Positions 1 through 5,606 of a stretch of 19,937 nucleotides of DNA are shown piece after piece (the first letter of the stretch is position 1; each line of letters opens with the position of its first letter). Both the position numbers and the translations under genes were made by a program. The stretch comes from Thiomicrorhabdus sp. Lineage in GTDB: Bacteria; Pseudomonadota; Gammaproteobacteria; Thiomicrospirales; Thiomicrospiraceae. The notes under the pieces are model-generated. The model had not been told where the DNA came from and searched no databases. It worked only from the letters and a program-made list of their open reading frames with translations. Where the stretch lies: NCBI GenBank assembly GCA_015488565.1, contig WFNQ01000130.1, positions 1 through 19,937 on the forward strand. Direction: 5' to 3'.

Positions 1-342
1 AAAGTGGCGGGGAGTAGCATGGTATACCATGCTCTTTGCAACGCTTGGAATACAACACCTCAAACAGACTGGCAACAAAATTTACCCCCCCTACCACCAG
101 CCATTCAGCTCGAAGAAAAAGCATCTCCTCAGGCCACGCTGCATGCTTTATTTCAACAAACACACAATATTCAACAGGACGATCAAGCCATTCGTGCAGA
201 TAACATCCAGCAAGTACATCAAAAATACGAACACTACCGACGCCACTTTCCCGTTTACCGTGAATGGCACCAACAAACAGTAGTAAACGCACCACCCGCA
301 CTTCAAAAGACACTTAAAGCACTGGGCTTTAAATTGCTTTAA
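1..342 (+). CDS. C-terminal fragment, possibly FGGY-family carbohydrate kinase (partial)
   Basis: The frame is open from the first base of the window to the TAA at 340-342, so this is the last ~113 residues of a gene that begins outside the window. The tail carries an HQKYEHYRRHFPVYREW stretch, which resembles the Y-x-x-Y-R-x-x-(Y/F)-P ending of xylulokinase-like FGGY kinases; the earlier GSSMVYHAL could be the end of the second actin-like ATPase domain. The segment between them is Gln/Pro-rich and not diagnostic. If correct, the enzyme phosphorylates a sugar in the cytoplasm using ATP. The catalytic domains are not visible, so the family call rests on a short C-terminal resemblance and is tentative. 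Its base composition (28 of 60 G+C in bases 61-120) is higher than that of the pigment cluster downstream. Confidence 0.45.
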   Translation, partial: KVAGSSMVYHALCNAWNTTPQTDWQQNLPPLPPAIQLEEKASPQATLHALFQQTHNIQQDDQAIRADNIQQVHQKYEHYRRHFPVYREWHQQTVVNAPPALQKTLKALGFKLL

Positions 343-477
343 AATAGCCGGCATTAGAATATAATTATTTAGTGATAAGTTTAAGTAGTGGTAGACAAAA
401 AAAATCAAATTGCCTTTCTCTACTCCTTTCTTTTAAATAGACAACTTGTAATCGTGCCAAATATTCTGGAGAATTTT

Positions 478-1047
478 ATGTCCCCCTCTCAACAAATAAA
501 ATCGGCTCTTCTTGCCTTAACCCTGCTTACTCTTTCAGGCTGTGGCACACTTAATGCCATTAACAATCTCAATGAGGGCGCTGGTGAAACCTTTATGCAA
601 ATATGGGATAAATGGGTTGACAGTGAGGGGGATATTGCCGATGCCACCATGTGGGAAGTTAAAGTAGACGAAGACATCACCCTCGAAGAAGTTATTGATG
701 CCATTAACTCCACCGCCGTTCAAAATAACATTAAAAATGTAGGCGAACTACCCCTTTCAGATGAGCTTAATGCACGTGGAATTAAATCTGGTGTCATTTA
801 TGTGATGTCTTTTTGCAACCCAGAAACCGCACGAAAAATGATTGATTTCTCCCCCGCTATGGGTGGTTTTTTACCCTGCCGAATCACCATTGTTGAAAAG
901 GAAGACGGCCTATACATCTACAGCATGAACATGGATATGGCCATAAAAATGGGGAAAAAAATGCCTCCCGAACTCCTAAAAGACACGATGCAAGTACGCA
1001 ACACCATTTGGGAAATGCTGCAAAAAGGAAAAACAGGGGAGTTTTAG
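478..1047 (+). CDS. DUF302-like outer-membrane-type lipoprotein
   Basis: The protein has 189 residues from the ATG at 478, preceded by GGAG seven bases upstream. A GTG at 388 would extend the frame but would bury the signal peptide. Residues 1-22 form a lipoprotein signal (positive N-terminus, LALTLLTLSGC) with the lipobox Cys at position 22, so the mature protein should be lipid-anchored in the envelope. The remainder resembles the DUF302 fold: a predicted helix with EEVIDAINSTA, an MSFCNPETARKMIDFSP segment, an FLPCRITIVEK strand and a C-terminal helix with MQVRNTIWEML. DUF302 proteins have no firmly known biochemical role. The gene stands alone between the kinase-like fragment and the pigment cluster, and I see no reason to place it in the cluster's operon. 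Confidence 0.75.
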   Translation: MSPSQQIKSALLALTLLTLSGCGTLNAINNLNEGAGETFMQIWDKWVDSEGDIADATMWEVKVDEDITLEEVIDAINSTAVQNNIKNVGELPLSDELNARGIKSGVIYVMSFCNPETARKMIDFSPAMGGFLPCRITIVEKEDGLYIYSMNMDMAIKMGKKMPPELLKDTMQVRNTIWEMLQKGKTGEF

Positions 1048-1081
1048 AACCGGCTATAGCAATTTGATTTCAAGCGATACA

Positions 1082-1123
1082 AAATGCGAACACTATTTTT
1101 CACGTTTCTACGTAAGATTTTGG
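1082..1123 (+). repeat. Dispersed imperfect repeat, copy 1
   Basis: Bases 1090-1116 match the reverse complement of 11895-11921 at 26 of 27 positions. Extending left to 1082 gives 32 of 35, and a weaker match continues right to about 1123. The core reads ACACTATTTTTCACGTTTCT, followed by AYGTAAG. This copy lies between the DUF302-like gene and the plus-arm acyltransferase, about 230 bases before the latter's start. I could not find a third copy in the window. It may be a genome-wide intergenic repeat or a shared regulatory element. Confidence 0.75.
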
Positions 1124-1157
1124 CGTTCTTCTGCTCTCTATAGCTTAGCTCTTTTAC

Positions 1158-1184
1158 AGGAGCGCGTTTTTTGAGCGCTTTCCT
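1158..1184 (+). other. Imperfect hairpin
   Basis: AGGAGCGC (1158-1165) can pair with GCGCT plus CCT (1175-1184) around a two-base TT bulge, leaving a nine-base loop (1166-1174). No run of T follows on either strand in the position expected for a Rho-independent terminator, so I do not call it one. It could be a structured leader or simply a residue of degenerate intergenic DNA. Confidence 0.4.
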
Positions 1185-1245
1185 AAAAAAACTTTAAGCA
1201 GGTTTGAAAGTGCAATGTACCAATATAAAACCACTTAACATACTT

Positions 1246-1315
1246 AGATTACTACCCATTATCATACGAATTATAATCAAGATTACTATCTAAAAAAAAC
1301 GATATCGCTTATAAT
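1246..1315 (+). promoter_or_regulatory. Candidate promoter region for the plus arm
   Basis: A perfect TATAAT hexamer at 1310-1315 lies 35 bases before the acyltransferase ATG; another lies at 1272-1277. Neither has a good TTGACA-like partner at 16-18 bases; TTACTA at 1249-1254 is a weak partner for the upstream hexamer. Two copies of AGATTACTAYC (1246-1256 and 1280-1290, 10 of 11 identical, 34 bases apart, about three helical turns) flank the upstream hexamer and could bind an activator or repressor. This is inference from sequence only. Confidence 0.35.
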
Positions 1316-1349
1316 TGGGGTTAATAATTCACGGCACATTTCCTTCGCG

Positions 1350-2060
1350 ATGTTAACTAAATTAATACTCCTCATTCGATCATCTGTCTTTTATATTGGG
1401 CACTATGCCATCATTGTTATTTTTTCTTTAATTGGGCTTATCCTAACGCCACTTCCATTACAAACTCGATTAAGATTTATGCGTTTTGGCGTAAACCTAT
1501 CTCTTTTTTGGCTAAAATTAAGTTGCAATATAACGCACAAAGTACACAATATGGAGTGCATAGATTTAAATAAGCCCAGCATTATATTATCTAGGCATGA
1601 ATCAACATGGGAGGCACTTGCCTTTCATACCATTTTTCCATTGCAAATTAATGTCGTTAAAAAAGAACTTAAAAACATTCCTTTTTTTAACTTTATTTTA
1701 GGCAGTATTGAATCCATACTCATTGATCAGAAACAAGCTCTTAAAGCCTTAAAACAAATCAAGATAAAAGGAGCTCAAGCTATTGAGAAAGGATTTTGGG
1801 TCGTTATTTTCCCTGGTGGAACACGCGTTGCACCAGGAAAAATAACCACCATCCAATCAGGTGGTCTTATTTTTGTAAAACAGATGAAAACACCTGTGTA
1901 CCTTGTAACGCATAATGCAGGTACGGTATGGCCCAAAGGAACATTTATAAAGCAACCTGGTACCATTGATATTTATATAAAACCACTTGAGGATATTGCA
2001 AGCAAAAAACTAAAACTCATAAGCACTGAAACCCAAAACTGGTTTCAAAAACAATACTAA
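1350..2060 (+). CDS. PlsC-type lysophospholipid/1-acylglycerol-phosphate acyltransferase of the polyene cluster
   Basis: This 236-residue protein has an N-terminal membrane segment (about residues 15-33) and the LPLAT acyltransferase signature. The catalytic block is RHESTWEA with His83 and Glu88, an HX4E form instead of the common HX4D, and the acceptor-binding block is FPGGTR (154-159) instead of FPEGTR. Family members transfer acyl groups from acyl-ACP or acyl-CoA to lysophospholipid-like acceptors at the inner membrane. In aryl polyene and xanthomonadin clusters such an enzyme is standard and is thought to help join the polyene or a fatty acid to a glycerophospholipid-type anchor. The ATG at 1350 has no clear Shine-Dalgarno, but the membrane segment begins at once, so a later start is unlikely. 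It is the first gene of the plus arm, 26 bases before the ACP gene. Confidence 0.85.
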   Translation: MLTKLILLIRSSVFYIGHYAIIVIFSLIGLILTPLPLQTRLRFMRFGVNLSLFWLKLSCNITHKVHNMECIDLNKPSIILSRHESTWEALAFHTIFPLQINVVKKELKNIPFFNFILGSIESILIDQKQALKALKQIKIKGAQAIEKGFWVVIFPGGTRVAPGKITTIQSGGLIFVKQMKTPVYLVTHNAGTVWPKGTFIKQPGTIDIYIKPLEDIASKKLKLISTETQNWFQKQY

Positions 2061-2086
2061 AACGCCACTAAAAGAGACATAAAATA

Positions 2087-2350
2087 ATGTTAACGCCTGA
2101 ACAATTAGAAGTCGCAAATTTAATTATTAATGCGGTCAACCTTGAAGACATCAACCCCAATGATATCGATCCAAATGAAGCCATTTTTAACGACGGATTA
2201 GGGCTAGACTCGATTGATGCACTCGAGGTTTCTTTAGAGTTAAGCAAACAATTTGGTGTCAAAATTAAATCAAGTGATGAAAATATTAATGATATTTTTA
2301 AATCCCTCGCAAGCTTAACGACATTTGTTCAAGCCAATAAAACGCATTAA
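2087..2350 (+). CDS. Acyl carrier protein of the polyene type II PKS
   Basis: The 87-residue acidic protein has the carrier motif LGLDSIDALE, with Ser42 the expected attachment site for 4'-phosphopantetheine. An AAGAGA stretch lies 10-15 bases before the ATG. In characterised aryl polyene systems two ACPs (ApeE and ApeF) carry the starter and growing chain; only this one is visible here, so it may do both jobs or rely on a second ACP elsewhere in the genome. It lies between an acyltransferase and the acyl-activating ligase, the usual arrangement in these clusters. Confidence 0.92.
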   Translation: MLTPEQLEVANLIINAVNLEDINPNDIDPNEAIFNDGLGLDSIDALEVSLELSKQFGVKIKSSDENINDIFKSLASLTTFVQANKTH

Positions 2351-2365
2351 GACAATCAATAATAA

Positions 2366-3736
2366 ATGCAATCAAATTTATTTAAAAATCAAAGCCATTC
2401 CGAAATTGAGCGGCTTTGGTTTTCAGATACATTTATTTACAGCGACTCTTCAGAACAAAATTTAAGTCGCTGGGAAGTATTGCAAGCCGCAATACACTTA
2501 AGTCTAAAAATCAACTCAGAACAAACCCTCTCTGCAATTGTCTTTTTTCAACAACGACACTATTTTTTAATCAGCTGCCTTGCCATTGCATTAAAAAATG
2601 GTCGAGTCATTTTACCGCCCAATACCTCTGAACACACATTAAAGAATCTACAAAATGAGTGGCCTAATCTCTGGGTGTTCGGTAATGACCTACCTTCAGA
2701 GTATCAACACCAGTACCAAATTTCTTCCGTTCAAATTGAAGAAACCATTACTTCCATTAAAAGCGCCCCCCCTTCTTTTAAACTTGATGAACTGACCCGT
2801 TTTTTTACTCGTATTAATAAATCAGAAATTTTACTTTATACCTCAGGCTCAACAGGGTTGCCTAAAAAAGTAATAAAAACATGGCAAAACATGATTGATT
2901 CCGCCAGCCTTGCCATCAGTCGCTTTAACTTAATGACCCCTTGTTTTATCGTAACAACCGTACCAAATCAACATATGTTTGGTTTAGAAACCTCTATTTT
3001 TTGGCCTTTTTTTTCTAAAGCAAGCGTATGGCACGAACGTCCAATATTTCCTGAAGATATTATTTCTGCTCTCTCTGTTAATACTCAAGATCCAGCTCTA
3101 TTCATTTCAACCCCCCTTCATCTAAATAAACTCCTCGCCTTTCAACTCAATTGGCCTAAGCATTTAAAAAGATTACTCTCTGCAACCGCTCCAATGCCCG
3201 ATGCCTTAGCACAACAAATTGAAGATCAAATAGGGGTTCAACTTTTTGAGGTTTATGGTAGCACCGAAACCGCTTCAATCGCCTCGAAACAAAGCACCTC
3301 TTCAGACCTATGGTCATGCTATCAAAGTATTGAATTTCAAATAATAAGCCCCAGCAAATATGCCGTTAAAACACCAGGGGGTAATACATTTCAACCTCTG
3401 AATGATCAAATTGAGTTAATCGATAACCGATGGTTTAGATTGGGTAAACGGGACAGCGATTTAATAAAAATTGCTGGTAAACGTGCCTCTTTAACTGAAT
3501 TAAATCAATACCTACGTTCAATAGAGGGGATTTCTGACGGTGTCTTTATTCAACCCAAAAACACGACAAGACTCGTAGCCTTTACGGTATCAACCATCAC
3601 GCATACAGAAATTCAAAAAGCACTTCGAAAAAAGATTGATCCTATTTTTTTGCCTCGTCCAATAATTTCTTTACCGACACTTCCAAGAAATGAGGTTGGA
3701 AAAATCTTATATAATGAACTACTAAAAAATCTTTGA
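2366..3736 (+). CDS. AMP-forming acyl-ACP ligase (ApeH/XanA2-like) for the aromatic starter
   Basis: The 456-residue protein belongs to the ANL adenylate-forming superfamily. The ATP-binding loop is YTSGSTGLPK (158-167), the A5 block is VYGSTET (296-302), the A7/A8 hinge is seen in WFRLGKRDSDLIKIAGKR, and the C-terminal NEVGK places the catalytic Lys at 446. It is shorter than most acyl-CoA ligases (about 500-550), as usual for pigment-cluster ligases of the ApeH type. The expected role is to activate an arylic acid such as a hydroxycinnamate or hydroxybenzoate with ATP and load it on the ACP encoded 15 bases upstream. The start has no strong ribosome-binding site (only an A-rich stretch). 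The substrate cannot be read from sequence, and no gene for making an aromatic starter is present in the window. Confidence 0.88.
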   Translation: MQSNLFKNQSHSEIERLWFSDTFIYSDSSEQNLSRWEVLQAAIHLSLKINSEQTLSAIVFFQQRHYFLISCLAIALKNGRVILPPNTSEHTLKNLQNEWPNLWVFGNDLPSEYQHQYQISSVQIEETITSIKSAPPSFKLDELTRFFTRINKSEILLYTSGSTGLPKKVIKTWQNMIDSASLAISRFNLMTPCFIVTTVPNQHMFGLETSIFWPFFSKASVWHERPIFPEDIISALSVNTQDPALFISTPLHLNKLLAFQLNWPKHLKRLLSATAPMPDALAQQIEDQIGVQLFEVYGSTETASIASKQSTSSDLWSCYQSIEFQIISPSKYAVKTPGGNTFQPLNDQIELIDNRWFRLGKRDSDLIKIAGKRASLTELNQYLRSIEGISDGVFIQPKNTTRLVAFTVSTITHTEIQKALRKKIDPIFLPRPIISLPTLPRNEVGKILYNELLKNL

Positions 3737-3772
3737 ACCCAACTCAAAAAAACACTAGGATACTGTTCGAGA

Positions 3773-4096
3773 ATGAAGTTAACGAATGTCTTTTTAATTC
3801 CAGCTCAACACCCTTGCTTAACGGGACACTTTCCAAACAACCCAGTTGTACCGGGAGTTATTTTGCTCGAAAAAGTGGAGAGCCTACTGAGCCAACAACT
3901 GGCTCATTGGACAATAACAGAACTTAATCACGTAAAATTTTTAAATACGGTCTTACCAGAGGAGCGTATAGAGATTACCATCGATACCAGTCAGCTTACA
4001 AATAATAAGACCGTCTCTTTTAGTCTATATAATATAAAAACTCAAACAAAAGTAGCGGCTGGAAAAATGGTTCTCACTCAAGAATCGTCTAATTAA
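3773..4096 (+). CDS. Small hotdog dehydratase (ApeI/FabZ-like)
   Basis: The 107-residue protein carries the FabZ-like signature GHFPNNPVVPGV with His19, followed by Glu33 in the hotdog helix (LLEKV). It is shorter than FabZ (about 150), which is typical of the ApeI-type 3-hydroxyacyl-ACP dehydratases. It should remove water from the 3-hydroxyacyl-ACP made by the ketoreductase, giving the trans double bond added in each cycle. The frame is open from a TGA at about 3734 but has no other usual start codon before the ATG at 3773, so this start is well determined; AGGA lies 16-19 bases upstream, a weak site. It follows the ligase by 36 bases. A second, FabA/ApeP-like dehydratase is encoded at 11969-12424. 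Confidence 0.82.
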   Translation: MKLTNVFLIPAQHPCLTGHFPNNPVVPGVILLEKVESLLSQQLAHWTITELNHVKFLNTVLPEERIEITIDTSQLTNNKTVSFSLYNIKTQTKVAAGKMVLTQESSN

Positions 4097-4155
4097 ACTT
4101 GAATTTAATTTGCTAAAATTTTTCAACACTTTTTCAAAACAATAGGTAAGACATT

Positions 4156-5034
4156 GTGAAAAGCTGGCAACAAGAAAAAGAGATGTCCAATGCCTTTTGG
4201 TTAACACTCATCATCAAAATTGCCCTCAAGCTACCCCGCTGGAGTGTTCGCCTACTATTACATCCCATTACATTTTTCTTTCTCTTAACTGCACCCAAAA
4301 AAAGGCGCGTTTCTCACCACTATCTATCTCGTGTTCTGACACAAAAGCCTAAAATTTGGCATATTTACAAACATTTTTTTTGGTTCTCTTCCGTACTCCT
4401 CGATAAAGTGTATTTTCTAACCCAAAAACAAAGCCTCTTTAATACTTCATTCTCTAACCGAGAGGAGGTTATCCTCTCTTTAAAACAAAACCCTGCTCAA
4501 TTTTTTATTAGTGGCCATTATGGTAGTTTAGAGGCACTAAAGGCGTGCTATTCCAGCCAAGACTATACAATAAACCCCGTTATTAAACTGGATCATAACC
4601 AAACTATTATTAATTTATTTAAGCGTCTAAACCCAGAATTTTACGAAAATATGATTCCCTATAACGGCTTAGAAACCACATTTAAAATCTATGAAACCTT
4701 AAAAAATGGAGCCTCTGTCGCCTTGCTTGCCGACCGACCAATTGAAAATGCACCAATGGTTTTAGTTGATTTTTTAGGCGACAAAATTTTACTTCCAGAA
4801 GGCATCTTTGAAATGATTCTTCGGTTTCCTTTTCCTGCAAATATTTTCTTTTCTCAATACCAAGGAGGAAACCGCTACCATGTTTATTACATACCAATGC
4901 CTATCGAAAAAAATGACACCGCACAGACACTTGCTCAAAAATTTGCACATATACTCGAGCAACAATGTTTAAACGCCCCCTATAATTGGTTTAATTTTTA
5001 TACTTACTGGGTTGAGTCTAATAATGATATTTAA
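4156..5034 (+). CDS. LpxL/HtrB-type acyltransferase
   Basis: This 292-residue protein starts at a GTG preceded by TAGGTAA seven to eight bases upstream. An N-terminal hydrophobic part (about residues 13-46) is followed by the LpxL-like catalytic block SGHYGSLEA, with His121 and Glu126 in the HX4E arrangement. Lipid A lauroyl/myristoyl transferases of this family move acyl chains from acyl-ACP onto a sugar-linked acceptor at the inner membrane. Within an aryl polyene cluster this activity would attach the polyene or a fatty acyl chain to a glycosylated anchor. In enterobacterial aryl polyene clusters a domain of this type is, as I recall, fused to a family 2 glycosyltransferase; here the glycosyltransferase is a separate gene in the opposing arm (9207-9959). 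The 3' end overlaps the next gene's start. Confidence 0.82.
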   Translation: MKSWQQEKEMSNAFWLTLIIKIALKLPRWSVRLLLHPITFFFLLTAPKKRRVSHHYLSRVLTQKPKIWHIYKHFFWFSSVLLDKVYFLTQKQSLFNTSFSNREEVILSLKQNPAQFFISGHYGSLEALKACYSSQDYTINPVIKLDHNQTIINLFKRLNPEFYENMIPYNGLETTFKIYETLKNGASVALLADRPIENAPMVLVDFLGDKILLPEGIFEMILRFPFPANIFFSQYQGGNRYHVYYIPMPIEKNDTAQTLAQKFAHILEQQCLNAPYNWFNFYTYWVESNNDI

Positions 5035-5605
5035 ACAGTTCTTAATTATTGTCAGTTTAATGCTCCCCCTTAATTCCTTCGCTCAAACCATTAAAATAAC
5101 AGACCTGTTTCATGCCTTAAGTTTAATTAAAACAGAAAAAAAATACTTTACAGAAACACAACTTGATCCTTTTCTTGACATTTTACAAACTCGGTCTGGC
5201 ATCATGCATTACCAGTCACCCAATTTATTAGAACAGCACTATCAAAAGCCAATTAAGGGCAACGTCATTTTTACACCAACGCAAATGAAAATAAACTTCC
5301 CTAGCCGTACATTAGAGCTTTCCGTTGAGCGTTTTCCAGAAATCTCATTATTTGCACAGACCTTATTAAGCCTATTAAATGGTGACTTAAAAGCCTTAAA
5401 CAACAACTTTACACTGAAATTTCAAACCCATAACGATACAACTTGGCAGCTTGATTTAACTCCAACTAATCAGCTTAAAAAGCATCTACTATCCATCAAT
5501 GTCATAGGGAAACAATCAAATATCACATCCATTTTGTTAACAAAACGCTCGGGAGAGTGGCGTAAAATAGTACTGCAATCAATCCCGCCGACCCCCTCTT
5601 TATAA
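5024..5605 (+). CDS. LolA-like periplasmic carrier protein
   Basis: I place the start at the ATG at 5024, which overlaps the acyltransferase stop by 11 bases; a TTG at 5012 is possible but weaker. The 193-residue product has a cleavable signal peptide (MIFKQFLIIVSLMLPLNSFA, then Q), with no lipobox. The rest has the alternating beta-strand pattern of LolA/COG2834 proteins (for example a QTRSGIMHYQSP-KGNVIFTPTQMKINFP region and a final ILLTKRSGEWRKIVL strand). Such proteins recur in aryl polyene and xanthomonadin clusters next to an MMPL exporter and are thought to bind the lipidated polyene in the periplasm and carry it to the outer membrane. The exporter gene begins one base after this gene's stop, so the two are almost surely co-translated. 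Confidence 0.78.
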   Translation: MIFKQFLIIVSLMLPLNSFAQTIKITDLFHALSLIKTEKKYFTETQLDPFLDILQTRSGIMHYQSPNLLEQHYQKPIKGNVIFTPTQMKINFPSRTLELSVERFPEISLFAQTLLSLLNGDLKALNNNFTLKFQTHNDTTWQLDLTPTNQLKKHLLSINVIGKQSNITSILLTKRSGEWRKIVLQSIPPTPSL

Positions 5606-5606
5606 T

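Larger units (their letters stand above)
1048..1349. other. 302-base intergenic region ahead of the plus arm
   Basis: No credible gene lies here. From left to right the stretch holds one copy of the inverted dispersed repeat (1082-1123), an imperfect hairpin (1158-1184), a direct repeat AGATTACTAYC at 1246-1256 and 1280-1290, and two TATAAT hexamers at 1272-1277 and 1310-1315. This is the only substantial non-coding space upstream of the seven-gene plus arm, so it is the natural place for that arm's promoter and regulator sites. Confidence 0.7.

Noticed and set aside
1158..1184. Rho-independent terminator for the DUF302-like gene
   Set aside because: The stem is plausible, but the bases that follow are A-rich, not T-rich, on the plus strand, and it lies more than 100 bases after the stop.
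3733..3927. Open frame overlapping the small dehydratase
   Set aside because: It runs in another frame through the start of the dehydratase gene, which has the GHFP signature; the overlapping translation shows no recognisable domain.
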